NCBI RefSeq assembly: GCF_006363815.1
Contig: NZ_RRYT01000004.1
Coordinates: forward strand, 1 to 64,000
Direction of reading: 5' to 3'
DNA length: 64,000 nt
Source: Thermomonospora catenispora
Lineage (GTDB): Bacteria > Actinomycetota > Actinomycetes > Streptosporangiales > Streptosporangiaceae
Under the pieces are notes generated by a model, which saw nothing but the letters and a program-made list of their open reading frames with translations, was not told the DNA's origin and searched no databases. Position 1 is the first letter of the stretch. Each line of letters opens with the position of its first letter. This document shows, one piece after another, positions 1 through 15,826 of this stretch. Made by a program: the position numbers and the translations under genes.

Positions 1-1
1 G

Positions 2-382
2 GCGCCGCCGACCGGGGCGTGGCCCGCGGCGCCGGGGGCGGGCGCGCCCACCGGGACCCCGCCGAGCGCCCCGCCGCACGCCTCCACCGACGCCCCGCCC
101 GGAGCGGCGCCGGGGGAGGTGCCGCTGCCCCCGCTCACCCCGCCGTCGGCGCCCACCCCCTCGGTGGCCCCGTCCCCGTCGCGCACGGTGCTGCCGCCCT
201 ACCTGGCCGAGGAGGGGGTGGAGATCACCACGCCCGTGCAGCGGGCCAGCGGGGACCGTCCCTGGGTGGCGGTGCCGGCGGTGATGCTGGCCGTGCAGGT
301 CGCCGTGCTGTGGCTGCTGGTCTGCCTGGGGCTGTGGCGCCACCGGCGGGCGACGCGCCGCGGCTCCCGGAGCGCCGGCTGA
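2..382 (+). CDS. C-terminal part of a Pro/Ala-rich single-pass membrane protein (5' truncated)
   Basis: The frame is open from the left edge, so only the C-terminal 126 residues are visible. The first 75 residues are a disordered Pro/Ala/Gly/Ser/Thr stretch. They are followed by a short conserved-looking segment (PPYLAEEGVEITTPVQRA), one hydrophobic helix (VPAVMLAVQVAVLWLLVCLGL) and a basic tail (WRHRRATRRGSR). A single C-terminal helix with Arg-rich flank suggests a wall-spanning protein anchored in the membrane with its tail inside. The function is not recognisable from this fragment. It ends 13 bases before the palindrome that precedes the FAAL gene. Confidence 0.6.
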   Translation, partial: APPTGAWPAAPGAGAPTGTPPSAPPHASTDAPPGAAPGEVPLPPLTPPSAPTPSVAPSPSRTVLPPYLAEEGVEITTPVQRASGDRPWVAVPAVMLAVQVAVLWLLVCLGLWRHRRATRRGSRSAG

Positions 383-395
383 TCTCGGCTGATCG

Positions 396-413
396 TTGTC
401 ATGGCGGTGACAA
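396..413. promoter_or_regulatory. Palindromic operator-like site upstream of the FAAL gene
   Basis: TTGTCATGGCGGTGACAA is an inverted repeat (TTGTCA...TGACAA) differing at only two positions from the 9195-9214 palindrome before the PKS gene. It sits about 180 bases upstream of the FAAL start. A TetR- or GntR-size dimer would fit such a site. The regulator is unknown. Confidence 0.55.
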
Positions 414-591
414 AGGTCCCCGGGGCGAATGTGCATCGGGGACAATGGCGGCCCGCGGGGCGGCTCGGTAGGTTTGCGGCACGTTGATCGCCTGTGCCGG
501 CCGGGCCGCCCGCCTCGTGCCGGTGTTCAGGCCGGCCTGCCGGCGGTGTGTCCCACCGGCGCCCTCCGGCCCGCACCGGGAGTTCCTCACC

Positions 592-2382
592 ATGGCACTG
601 GGTTCCCTGCTCACCGAGTTGTCCCCTGACGGCGAAGGCCGCCGGCCGCTCATCGAGCTGGTCGGGCGCTGGGCCGCGGAGAAGCCGGACGCTCCGGCGT
701 TCACGTTCGTCGACTACAGCGTCGACCCCTCCGGCGAGCGCACCACGCTGAGCTGGGCGGAGACCGACCGCCGGGCGAAGGCGACGGCGGCCGCGCTGCG
801 GGAGATCGCCGAGCCCGGGGAGAGGGCGGCGCTGCTGCTGCCCCAGCGGCACGAGTACATGATGACGATGATGGGCGCGATGTACGCCCGGGTGATCGCC
901 GTCCCGCTGTTCTCGCCCGACCTCCCGGGCCACGCCGAACGGCTGGTCGGGGCGTACACCGACTCCGAGCCCGCGGTGATCGTCACCACCCGGTCGGCGC
1001 AGCCGCATGTGGAGAAGTTCCTCGCCGACCACGACGTGACGCCGCCCCGGGAGATCCTGTACGCCGACGAGATCGACCTCTCCTCGGCCGAGGGCTGGCG
1101 GCCCGAGCCGATCGACCCCGACGAGGTGGCGTACCTGCAGTACACCTCGGGCTCGACCCGCCGGCCGGCGGGCGTGCGGATCACCCACGCCAACGTGGCG
1201 GCCAACGCCCGGCAGCTGTGGGCGGGCTGGGCGCCCCGGCACCCGCATCCGGAGCTGGTGAGCTGGCTGCCGCTGTTCCACGACATGGGCCTGATCGCCG
1301 CGATGGCGCTGCCCATGGTGAAGGGCGACCACGTCATCTACACCGACCCGGTCGCGTTCCTGATGAACCCGATGCGCTGGCTGGAGCTGATCTCCGGGCG
1401 CGAGTGGGTCTACACCGCCGGGCCGAACTTCGCCTACGAGTACGCGGCGACCCAGGCCGAGCCCGACAAGGTCGCGGAGCTGGACCTCAGCGGCCTGGTC
1501 ACCTGCCTGAACGGGGCCGAGCCCATCCGCCCCTCCACCCTGGAGACCTTCTATGCGGCGTTCGAGAAGGCCGGGCTGCGGCGCACCGCCCTCTCGCCGG
1601 GATACGGGCTGGCCGAGGCGACCGTGTTCGTGTCCGCCGCCGCCGACGCCGTGCCCCCCAAGGTCATCACCGTGGAGCGCGACCGGCTGGAGGCCGGGGA
1701 GGTCGTCGCCGCGCCCGCCGACGCCGAACGCACCGTCACGCTGGTGGCGTGCGGCCGTCCGGTCGGCCAGTACGTGGCGATCGTGGACCCCGACACCTGC
1801 GTGGAACGGCCCGACGGGCGCGTCGGCGAGATCTGGGTGCACGGCCCCAACGTCGCCCCCGGCTACTGGCGCGACGAGGAGCGCACCCGGGAGACCTTCG
1901 GCGCCCGCCTGCGCGACCCCGGAGACCTGCCGGAGGGCCCGTGGCTGCGCACCGGCGACTACGGCGTGGTGCACGAGGGCGAGCTGTACGTCACCGGCCG
2001 GATCAAGGACCTGATCATCGTCGACGGCCGCAACCATTACCCGCAGGACATCGAGCTGACCGTCCAGGAGGCGCACCCGGCGATCCGCCCCGACCACGTC
2101 GCCGCGTTCGCCGTGGAGGGCGAGGGCACCGAACGCCTGGTGGTCGTCGCCGAGCGCAACCGCCGCGTCCCCCTGCGCCGGCTCGACCTGGACGCGGTGG
2201 CCGCCGCCGTCCGCAGCGCCATCGCCGTCGAGCACGAGATGGCCCTGCACGACTTCGTCCTCGTCGAACCCGGCGCGGTGTCCCGTACCACCAGCGGGAA
2301 GGTGGCGCGGTCGGCGACCCGACGGCGGTATCTGGAGGGCGCGCTGCAGACCACGGCGGGGCGGCTGGCGGACCAGGGTTAG
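592..2382 (+). CDS. Fatty acyl-AMP ligase (FAAL), FadD32-like
   Basis: A 596-residue adenylating enzyme of the FAAL type, which activates a fatty acid as acyl-adenylate and passes it to a carrier protein instead of CoA. Visible signatures are the P-loop-like YTSGSTRRPAGV (about residue 184), WLPLFHDMGL (about 230), SPGYGLAEATVF, and a C-terminal SGKVARSATRRRYL with the catalytic Lys near residue 570. The form of these motifs is FAAL rather than acyl-CoA ligase, and the VDYSVDPSG start resembles mycobacterial FadD32. ATG 592 is chosen because upstream codons lack an RBS and GGGAG lies just before it. The natural partner is the N-terminal ACP of the PKS at 9325. The MmpL gene follows 50 bases downstream, so the two are probably co-transcribed. 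The acyl chain length it selects cannot be read from sequence. Confidence 0.9.
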   Translation: MALGSLLTELSPDGEGRRPLIELVGRWAAEKPDAPAFTFVDYSVDPSGERTTLSWAETDRRAKATAAALREIAEPGERAALLLPQRHEYMMTMMGAMYARVIAVPLFSPDLPGHAERLVGAYTDSEPAVIVTTRSAQPHVEKFLADHDVTPPREILYADEIDLSSAEGWRPEPIDPDEVAYLQYTSGSTRRPAGVRITHANVAANARQLWAGWAPRHPHPELVSWLPLFHDMGLIAAMALPMVKGDHVIYTDPVAFLMNPMRWLELISGREWVYTAGPNFAYEYAATQAEPDKVAELDLSGLVTCLNGAEPIRPSTLETFYAAFEKAGLRRTALSPGYGLAEATVFVSAAADAVPPKVITVERDRLEAGEVVAAPADAERTVTLVACGRPVGQYVAIVDPDTCVERPDGRVGEIWVHGPNVAPGYWRDEERTRETFGARLRDPGDLPEGPWLRTGDYGVVHEGELYVTGRIKDLIIVDGRNHYPQDIELTVQEAHPAIRPDHVAAFAVEGEGTERLVVVAERNRRVPLRRLDLDAVAAAVRSAIAVEHEMALHDFVLVEPGAVSRTTSGKVARSATRRRYLEGALQTTAGRLADQG

Positions 2383-2432
2383 CCGTCCCGGCCCGGCCCC
2401 CGCCGGGTCGTGCGGCACGTCTGAGGAGGAGC

Positions 2433-4922
2433 ATGCTCGCCGGTCTCGGCCGCCTCGTCCACCGGCGCCGGTGGACGAGCCTGCTGCTGATCGTGCTGCT
2501 CACGATCGGGGCAGGGGTGTGGGGAGCGGGGGTCCTCGACCGGTTCAAGCTGGGCGGGTTCGAGGACCCCGACGCCGACTCCACGCTGGTCGCCAAGCTC
2601 AGCGCGACCTACTTCGGCAACAGCAACCCCGATGTGCTGGTGCTGTACCGCAGCGACGCCATGACCGTGGACGACCCCCGGTACATGGCCGCGGTGCTCA
2701 CCACGGTGTCGCGGCTGCCGAAGCGGCACGTCTCCCAGATCCACTCCTACTGGTCGTTCGACGGCGACGGCGCCGCCGCGTTCGTCTCCCACGACCGGCA
2801 CGCCACCTTCGTGGCGATCGAGCTCAACGCCCGCGGCGACGAGGCCCTGCTGCAGGCGTATCAGCAGATCCGGGACCGGCTGCGGGCGCCGGGACTGGAC
2901 AGTCGGGTGGGCGGGTCGGTGGCGTTCGGGGTCGAGTTCAGCGACCTGGCGGTGCGCGACATCGTGCGCGCCGAGGTCATCTCGATGCCGGTGCTGCTGA
3001 TCCTGCTGGTGATCGTGTTCGGCGCGGTGGCGGCGTCGACGCTGCCGCTGGTGGTGGCGGTGTTCTCGATCGTCACCGGGCTGGCGGTGCTGCACGCCGT
3101 CACCTACGTCACCGACGTCTCCGCCATGGCGCTCGAGGTCGTCACCATGATGGGCGTCGGGCTGGCGATCGACTACTCGCTGTTCATCGTCAACCGGTTC
3201 CGGGAGGAGCTGGCCCGCGACGGCGACCGGGAACGGGCGCTGGTCGTCACCATGGTCACCGCCGGGCGCACCATCGCCGTCTCCGGGATCACGGTGAGCG
3301 CCGCCCTGTCCGGGCTGCTGCTGTTCCCGCAGATGTTCCTGCGCACCCTCGGCATGGCCGGGATCGCCACGGTGCTGATGGCGATGTTCGGCGCGGTGGT
3401 GCTGCTGCCGACGCTGCTGGCGATCCTCGGGCCGCGCGTGGAGTGGGGCGCCGTCCGGCGGCGCAGGAACGTGCGGAACGCCGACCGCGGGTTCTGGTAC
3501 CGGCTCGGGCGCAGCGTGATGAAGCGCCCGCTGCCGTACTTCGCCCTGACCCTGGCGATCCTGGCGGTGTTGTTCGGACCGTTCCGGAACGTGCAGTTCA
3601 CCTCGGTGGACGCGCGGGTGCTGCCGGAGGGCAGCCAGCCCCGCCAGGTGGTGGAGACGATCAAGCGGGACTTCCCCGGCGGGGGCGCCGAGCCGATCGA
3701 CGTGGTGGTCTCCGGCGACCTGATCCCGCGCAACTGGCGCCCGGCGGGCGACGGCGACGCCGTCCCGCCGTACCTGGAGGAGTTCCGCAAGCGCCTGCAG
3801 GACCTGCCGCATGTGACGAAGGCCGAGTTCACCGGCTACTCCGAGGACTACGGCGCGGTGCGGATCTCGGTCACCCACGACCGGGACCCGATGTCCCGGG
3901 CGGCGCAGTCGCTGGTGCGGACGATCCGGCAGATGGAGCTGTCCAAGGACGGGTTCCCCCTGCACATCGACGTCGGCGGGAGCACCGCCGCCCAGATGGA
4001 CCTGATGGACAGCCTGAAGCGGACGCTGCCGTGGATGGTGCTGCTGGTCGGCGCGCTGACGTTCGTGCTGCTGTTCATGTTCTTCGGGTCGGTGGTGCTG
4101 CCGCTGAAGGCGATCGCCATGAACGTGCTGTCGATCGGGGCGTCGTTCGGGGTGATCGTCTGGGGCTTCCAGTACGGGCATCTGGCGGGCCTGCTGGACT
4201 TCACCCCCACCGGCGGCGTCGAGGGCACCAGCATGATCCTGATCCTGGCGGTGGTCTTCGGCCTGTCGATGGACTACGAGGTGTTCCTGCTCAGCCGGAT
4301 CCGCGAGGAGTGGGACCGCACCGGGGACAACACCGCCGCCGTCGCCGTCGGCATGCAGCGCACCGGCGGCATCATCACCAGCGCCGCCCTGCTGTTCCTG
4401 GTGGTCATCGGAGCGTTCGGGCTGGCCGGCATCACGGTGGTCAAGCTGATCGGCGTCGGCATGTTCGTCGCCGTGGTCGTCGACGCCGTCCTGGTCCGCT
4501 CGCTGCTGGTCCCGTCGACGATGCGCTTCATGGGCGCCGCCAACTGGTGGCTGCCCCGGCCGCTGGCCGCCTTGCACGCCAAGGTCGACCTGCGCGAGCA
4601 CGACCCGCTGTATGAGGACGACGACCCCGTGCCCCCCGCCCCGCCGCCGCTGCCCCCGCACCTGCGCCGCCGGATGGCGCAGACCATGCCCGGGGCGGCC
4701 GGGGCCGTCCCGCCTCCCCGGTCCGATGGGCCCGTCCCCTCCGCGGGCGGCGCGGGGCCGCGGCGCGTTCCGCCCGGTCCGCCCGCCGCCTCCGCGCCGA
4801 ACGATGCGCCGGCGCCGCGACCGGAGGGTCCGCCGCCGTCCCGTCCCGTCCCCGGCTCCAAGCGCCGCATCGTTCCCAACCCCGACGGCCCCGGCTGGCG
4901 TTGGGCCGATGAGGACTCCTGA
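2433..4922 (+). CDS. MmpL3-like RND lipid transporter
   Basis: An 829-residue MMPL-family transporter with the usual plan: one N-terminal helix, a periplasmic domain, five helices, then the same again, and a cytoplasmic tail. The proton-relay Asp-Tyr pairs are both present: GVGLAIDYSLF (D247-Y248) and VFGLSMDYEVF (D614-Y615), equivalent to the two DY pairs of M. tuberculosis MmpL3. The last 110 residues are Pro/Arg-rich and disordered, also as in MmpL3/MmpL11. A strong RBS (GAGGAGGAG) precedes ATG 2433. Placed directly after the FAAL, it most likely moves the lipid product or a glycosylated form across the membrane, driven by the proton gradient. The substrate is inferred from context only. 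Confidence 0.9.
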   Translation: MLAGLGRLVHRRRWTSLLLIVLLTIGAGVWGAGVLDRFKLGGFEDPDADSTLVAKLSATYFGNSNPDVLVLYRSDAMTVDDPRYMAAVLTTVSRLPKRHVSQIHSYWSFDGDGAAAFVSHDRHATFVAIELNARGDEALLQAYQQIRDRLRAPGLDSRVGGSVAFGVEFSDLAVRDIVRAEVISMPVLLILLVIVFGAVAASTLPLVVAVFSIVTGLAVLHAVTYVTDVSAMALEVVTMMGVGLAIDYSLFIVNRFREELARDGDRERALVVTMVTAGRTIAVSGITVSAALSGLLLFPQMFLRTLGMAGIATVLMAMFGAVVLLPTLLAILGPRVEWGAVRRRRNVRNADRGFWYRLGRSVMKRPLPYFALTLAILAVLFGPFRNVQFTSVDARVLPEGSQPRQVVETIKRDFPGGGAEPIDVVVSGDLIPRNWRPAGDGDAVPPYLEEFRKRLQDLPHVTKAEFTGYSEDYGAVRISVTHDRDPMSRAAQSLVRTIRQMELSKDGFPLHIDVGGSTAAQMDLMDSLKRTLPWMVLLVGALTFVLLFMFFGSVVLPLKAIAMNVLSIGASFGVIVWGFQYGHLAGLLDFTPTGGVEGTSMILILAVVFGLSMDYEVFLLSRIREEWDRTGDNTAAVAVGMQRTGGIITSAALLFLVVIGAFGLAGITVVKLIGVGMFVAVVVDAVLVRSLLVPSTMRFMGAANWWLPRPLAALHAKVDLREHDPLYEDDDPVPPAPPPLPPHLRRRMAQTMPGAAGAVPPPRSDGPVPSAGGAGPRRVPPGPPAASAPNDAPAPRPEGPPPSRPVPGSKRRIVPNPDGPGWRWADEDS

Positions 4923-5031
4923 GCGTCGTACCCGTCATGGACGATGGGGCGGGAGCGCCCCCGCCCGCCGAGGCCGCGACCCGGCGGGGAGGGGACGCGG
5001 GGGCCGGCCGGTCCGCGAGACGAGGAGAGCG

Positions 5032-5979
5032 ATGGCGCGCGTGGTGGAGCTGGTGTACTACCTCGACGACGACTGGGTGCCGGCGTTCCTGGCCGACGTC
5101 GACGACAGCGGCATGGAGGCGTGGGCCTACGACGGCGAGACCGGCGGGTTCCGCTTCAGCCCGCAGCACGTGCGGGACCCCTACGGCCGGATCTGCCGCA
5201 TGACGCGCGAGGAGTTCATCCAGCAGGTCGAGGAGCGCCGCGCCAGGGACGTGACGGAGGGCCGGCTGGGCTGGGAGGGGCCGGTCGTCCCGCTGTACGA
5301 GACGATGGCGGCGCTGCTGGACCGGGGGCCCCTGGGTCCCCGGGAGCGGGCGCTCGTGCGCTCCCTCGCCCTGCGCACCCATCCGTTGTTCGAGGCCGAG
5401 CTGAACAGGCGCGGCGGGGCCGGGCTGCCGCGCGAGGGCGACCCGGTGCCGGTCGACCCCCGCTTCAGCGGGGTCGCCCCCGCCGACTGGCGGGCGCTCC
5501 CCGACGAGTCGGTGCGGGAGTTCGCCCGTCGCCTGACGAGGCTGGGCGCCGCGTTGCGCGACGGCGACGCGGCGGCGGTCGCGGCGGGACTGGACCTGCC
5601 CGTCGCCGAGGAGTTCCCGGGCCGGCTGCGGCTCGACTCCGGGCTTTTGCTGAGCAGGGGGAGCGTCTGGATCGAGAGGCGCCACGACGGGCACGCGTCG
5701 GTGGACGTCCCGCTCACCGACGACCTCGCCGAGTCCCATCCGGAGTTCCACCGGTTCCTGTCCCGGCGGCGCCGGCGGTTCGAGAAGGTCCTCCAGGATG
5801 TCTACGGCCGGCCCCGGTGGCGGACCGGGGGACGCTGGCCCGAACGCGGCTGGCAGGTGGACGACGTGGGGGTCTTCCTCCGCCTCGGCGCCTCCCGCGT
5901 GCACCTGCTCGCGATGCCGCGGGCGCAGGCCGCGGCCCGCTTCGAGTCGGTCGACTGGGAGGCGCGGGAGTGGGAGTGA
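5032..5979 (+). CDS. Hypothetical protein, 315 aa
   Basis: A soluble 315-residue protein with no signal peptide or membrane segment and no family I recognise. ATG 5032 follows GAGGAGAG at good spacing. It opens with MARVVELVYYLDDDWVPAFL, has an acidic N-terminal half, an Arg-rich segment near residues 255-265 (FLSRRRRRFEKVLQDVYGR) and a C-terminal strand-rich part (VDDVGVFLRLGASRVHLLAM). It lies 109 bases after the MmpL gene on the same strand, so it may be co-transcribed. Nothing ties it chemically to lipid synthesis, and it may simply be a neighbour. Confidence 0.75.
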   Translation: MARVVELVYYLDDDWVPAFLADVDDSGMEAWAYDGETGGFRFSPQHVRDPYGRICRMTREEFIQQVEERRARDVTEGRLGWEGPVVPLYETMAALLDRGPLGPRERALVRSLALRTHPLFEAELNRRGGAGLPREGDPVPVDPRFSGVAPADWRALPDESVREFARRLTRLGAALRDGDAAAVAAGLDLPVAEEFPGRLRLDSGLLLSRGSVWIERRHDGHASVDVPLTDDLAESHPEFHRFLSRRRRRFEKVLQDVYGRPRWRTGGRWPERGWQVDDVGVFLRLGASRVHLLAMPRAQAAARFESVDWEAREWE

Positions 5980-6004
5980 GCGGGCCGGCCGCGCCCGGCG
6001 TCCG

Positions 6005-7261
6005 TCAGGGCAGCAGGGACTCGACGATGTCGGCGGCCTTGGCGGCGCCCTTCTCCTGGATGAGACGGTCGCCCACCCGGTAGGCGCCGGTCTGGATGGC
6101 CGGGTCCTTGAGCGCCTGACGGATGGCGTCGGCCAGGGAGTCCGCGGTCAGCGACCGGAAGGGGAGGGGGGCGGGGCCCGCGCTCATGGCGGCCACGCGC
6201 TCCCCCCAGTACGGCTGGTCGCCGAAGAAGGGGCACACCACGGTGGGGACGCCGTGGCGCAGACCGGCGGCGGTGGTGCCCGCCCCGCCGTGATGGACCA
6301 CGGCGGCCATCCGCGGGAACAGCCATGAGTGCGGGACGTCGCCGACGACCAGGACGTCGTCGGCGCCGGGGAACCCGTGTCGGGGGTCGCCCTGCACCAC
6401 GCCCCGGACCCGCGCCGCGCGCAGGGCGGCCACCACCAGCTTGTGGGTCCGCGCCGGGTCGGAGGGCACCATGCTGCCGAAGCCCACGTACACCGGTTTC
6501 GGCCCGGCCTCCAGGAACGCCGCCAGCTCCTTCGGGGGCCGATAGTCCGGCTCGTCCACGAACCAGTAGCCCGTCACGTGCACGTTCTCGGGCCAGTCGG
6601 GAGGCCGGGGCACCAGGGTGGTGCTGAAGCAGCACAGCACGGGGCGGCCCTCGCGGCGCATCCGGTGCATCGGGCCGCGCAGGGGCTCGGGGGGAAGGCC
6701 CAGCGCGGAACGCCGCCAGTCGTTGAGGAACGTGCGGGCCAGCTGCCAGGCGATCTGGTCGACCAGACGGAAGCTCCACTCGTTGCCCCGGCGTCCCAGG
6801 AAGCGGGCCTGCGGCAGCAGCGGATGCGGGAACGCCCCGGTGGGGTGGCTGGGCTGGTAGTGGATCAGGGCCGAGGGGACGCCGAGGTGCTCGCCCAGAT
6901 GCTCGCCCAGGGCGCCCGCGGTGGGGGCGAGCACGACGTCGGCGCCCTTGGCGCCGTCCAGGATCTCCCCGAGGAGCCGTTCGGCCAGCGGACCGAGGAT
7001 GCGGCGGAAGTTCCGCAGGAAGCGCACCGGGTTGCGGCCGCCGGCCAGGAGCCGCTGGCCCTCCTCGGTGGCGAGCAGGTCACCGGGGTCGACGCTCAGC
7101 GGCGCCGACTCCAGGCCCGCGGCGTCGATCAGGGGCGCGTAGCGGGCGGCGGCGATCAGCCGGACCCGATGGCCGCGGGCGGTCAGTTCCCGTCCCAACG
7201 CCACGCAGGGCTGGATGTCGCCGCGCGAACCCAGCGCGAGCAGCACGACAGTCCGCTGCAC
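6005..7261 (-). CDS. UGT-type glycosyltransferase (GT1 family)
   Basis: A 418-residue GT-B fold glycosyltransferase. The N-terminal acceptor domain opens with LLALGSRGDIQPCVALGREL, the hallmark of the sterol-glucosyltransferase/macrolide branch of GT1. The C-terminal nucleotide-sugar site is VVHHGGAGTTAAGLRHGVP followed by PFFGDQPYWGERV. GTG 7261 is preceded by GGGAGG. It is transcribed away from the PKS, together with the MFS gene to its right. In this setting it probably transfers a sugar to the hydroxyl of the PKS-derived lipid; neither sugar nor acceptor can be told from the sequence. Members of this branch also glycosylate polyketides and act as antibiotic-inactivating enzymes. Confidence 0.85.
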   Translation of the reverse strand: MQRTVVLLALGSRGDIQPCVALGRELTARGHRVRLIAAARYAPLIDAAGLESAPLSVDPGDLLATEEGQRLLAGGRNPVRFLRNFRRILGPLAERLLGEILDGAKGADVVLAPTAGALGEHLGEHLGVPSALIHYQPSHPTGAFPHPLLPQARFLGRRGNEWSFRLVDQIAWQLARTFLNDWRRSALGLPPEPLRGPMHRMRREGRPVLCCFSTTLVPRPPDWPENVHVTGYWFVDEPDYRPPKELAAFLEAGPKPVYVGFGSMVPSDPARTHKLVVAALRAARVRGVVQGDPRHGFPGADDVLVVGDVPHSWLFPRMAAVVHHGGAGTTAAGLRHGVPTVVCPFFGDQPYWGERVAAMSAGPAPLPFRSLTADSLADAIRQALKDPAIQTGAYRVGDRLIQEKGAAKAADIVESLLP

Positions 7262-7343
7262 GAGACCTCCCGACGAGGGCTTCCGGGGATCAGGGACGGT
7301 AGTCGAAAGCCGTGATATCGGGCCACTTCGGTGAAGGGGGAAC

Positions 7344-8978
7344 TCATCCCCGGAATCCGTCGTCGTCGGAGAATCCCGGGCGATCCGGCGGCGCCTGGTC
7401 CGTCCAGGGCGTGGCGTATCGGGGGCGGCGCCGCGGCCCGCCCACGGTCCCCCCGGGGCCTCCGGCGGCGGGTTCGGCCCGGCGGGCGTCGGGGAGGGGC
7501 GGCGGGTCCGGCGGCGGGGGACCGTGGCGGACCCCCGCCGTCACCGGTTCGCGCGCCCGTTCCGGCCGGGGAGGGGGCTCGGCGGGTCCGGCCGAGGCCG
7601 CGCGCCGGGTCGGCAGGGTCAGCGCGCTGATCACCGCCCCGGTCAGCACCAGCGCCGCGCCCACCAGCAGCCCCACCGACGCCCCGTGCCGGAACGCCTC
7701 CGCGCCGCTTTGCCCGGACTGGGCGGCCTGGCGCTCCAGGGCGTCGACCACCACGCCCAGCACCGCGATGCCCAGCGCCGCCGACACCTCGCGGACCACG
7801 CCGATGACGCCTCCGGCCACCCCCGCCCGCTCGTCGGGGATCGCTTTCAGCGCGTACATCGCCAGCGGCATCGTCAGCGCCGACCCGATGCCGCACAGCG
7901 CGATCCCCGGCATCAGCTCGGCGAACCCGTCACCGGCCCGCAGCGTGGTGAAGGCCGCCATCCCGCCCGCCAGCAGCAGCATCCCGGCGGCGACCGTGGG
8001 CCGCGCCCCCGCCTTGGCCGCCAGCACGAACGACACCGGCGTCAGCACCAGCACCAGCAGCGCGGGAGGGATGTAGGCCAGCGCCGCCGTGGTGGGCCGG
8101 AACCCCAGCACCGTCTGCATGAACAGCGCCGAGTAGTACATCACCCCGTTGAACCCGATGCCCCACAGCATCGAGGAGGCCAGCCCGCCGGCGAACACCC
8201 GGTTCCGCAGGAAGCCCAGGTCGATCATCGGGTGCGGCGCCCAGTGCTCCACCAGCACGAACGACGCCGCCGCCACCGCCGCGATCCCCAGCATCGCCAG
8301 CACCGCCGGGTCGCCGTAGCCGATCTCGCCGCCCGCGTGCAGCGCGTACACCAGCGTGAACAGCATGGTCGCCGACAGGATCACGCCCGGCATGTCCAGC
8401 GGCGTCCGCACCTTGAGGGCGTGGGCGGGCAGCAGCGCCAGCCCCAGCGCGATCACCAGGACCCCCACCGGCACGTTGATCAGGAAGATCCAGCCCCAGT
8501 GCCAGCGCTCCACGATGAACCCGCCGACGCTGGGGCCGCCCGCCATCGCGCAGGCCAGCGAGCCCAGCCACACCACCTGCCCGAGGGCGCGCTGCCGGTC
8601 GTCGCGGCCCACCGTGATCGCCACCAGCAGGGCGGGCAGCGCCAGCGCCGCGCCCGAGCCCTGCACCACCCGGGCGCCGATCAGCACCGCGGCGGAGCCG
8701 GCGACCCCGGACATCGCGGAGGCGGCGGTGAACACCGCCATTCCCGTGATGAAGATCACGCGACAGCCGTAAAGGTCGGCCAGCCGTCCTCCCGCCACCA
8801 TCAGGCAGGAGAACATCACGATGTAACCGACCGTCACCCAGCGCAGTTCCGCGGCGCTCAGCCCCAAATCCTCACGGAGGGTCCGCTGCGCGATCGCGAC
8901 CACCGAGTTGTCCATGGTGATCATGAACGCGCTGACGGCGACCACCGCCAGGACCCATCCGTATCGGCCGCGGGTCAC
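7344..8978 (-). CDS. MFS exporter, DHA2 (EmrB/QacA) type
   Basis: A 544-residue drug:H+ antiporter of the 14-helix DHA2 family. Motif A is seen as GGRLADLYGCRVIF, motif C-like glycines as LACAMAGGPSVGGFI, and the N-terminal TM1 carries the family D1 motif (ITMDNSVVAIA). The last about 75 residues are a Pro/Arg-rich disordered tail after the final helix. It diverges from the PKS gene across a 346-base intergenic region that holds a perfect 20-bp palindrome, so both may be controlled from there. Likely role: export or self-protection linked to the PKS product, by location only. Confidence 0.88.
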   Translation of the reverse strand: MTRGRYGWVLAVVAVSAFMITMDNSVVAIAQRTLREDLGLSAAELRWVTVGYIVMFSCLMVAGGRLADLYGCRVIFITGMAVFTAASAMSGVAGSAAVLIGARVVQGSGAALALPALLVAITVGRDDRQRALGQVVWLGSLACAMAGGPSVGGFIVERWHWGWIFLINVPVGVLVIALGLALLPAHALKVRTPLDMPGVILSATMLFTLVYALHAGGEIGYGDPAVLAMLGIAAVAAASFVLVEHWAPHPMIDLGFLRNRVFAGGLASSMLWGIGFNGVMYYSALFMQTVLGFRPTTAALAYIPPALLVLVLTPVSFVLAAKAGARPTVAAGMLLLAGGMAAFTTLRAGDGFAELMPGIALCGIGSALTMPLAMYALKAIPDERAGVAGGVIGVVREVSAALGIAVLGVVVDALERQAAQSGQSGAEAFRHGASVGLLVGAALVLTGAVISALTLPTRRAASAGPAEPPPRPERAREPVTAGVRHGPPPPDPPPLPDARRAEPAAGGPGGTVGGPRRRPRYATPWTDQAPPDRPGFSDDDGFRG

Positions 8979-9324
8979 CCGGCAGAACCCTTTCTCTCCC
9001 TCACCTCACCCCGACACAGCAGCGGTGAGCTGCGAAAACGCCCATCCGCCCGGTGGTGCGGCGGGAAACGGCGCACCCGTCGGGCCGGCCGCCGCCGCGC
9101 CGCGGACGCGGCGTTCGGCACCGCCGGAATTCCGGCTCGGGTGCGGACACACCTCGGCGACCTATCCATCTGGCCACACCGGCCCCGACGGATTCTTGTC
9201 ACGGCCGTGACAAGGAAGCAGGGAGAAAAGTGGGCTGGATGCGCATCGAGAGATGGTCGTGCTGGGCCAAGGTGAAGCCCACGCTTCGAACGATCCGGGC
9301 CTCACCGATGGGGGAACCGTACCC
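8979..9324. promoter_or_regulatory. Divergent intergenic region between MFS and PKS genes
   Basis: This gene-free stretch of 346 bases carries the promoters of the MFS gene (leftward) and the PKS gene (rightward). Its outstanding element is the palindrome at 9195-9214. The PKS RBS GGGGGA lies at 9310-9315. No other structure stands out. Confidence 0.6.
9195..9214. promoter_or_regulatory. Perfect 20-bp palindrome, putative operator of the PKS/MFS pair
   Basis: CTTGTCACGGCCGTGACAAG is a perfect palindrome 110 bases upstream of the PKS start. Its core TTGTCACGGCCGTGACAA matches the site at 396-413 in 16 of 18 positions. The shared site links the two transcription units of the locus. Size and symmetry suit a TetR-family dimer, but no TetR gene lies in the window. 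Confidence 0.65.
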
Positions 9325-15795
<6,471 letters not shown>

Positions 15796-15826
15796 GACCC
15801 TCCGCTCCCTCTCGGAAAGGTGAACG

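Noticed and set aside
484-591. Upstream extension of the FAAL by 36 residues
   Set aside because: The added residues (Cys/Arg/Pro-rich) do not resemble FAAL N termini, and the RBS is placed before ATG 592.
199-2418. Long minus-strand frame opposite the FAAL
   Set aside because: A low-complexity Arg/Gly/Val/His translation with no family features. It is a shadow of the FAAL gene.
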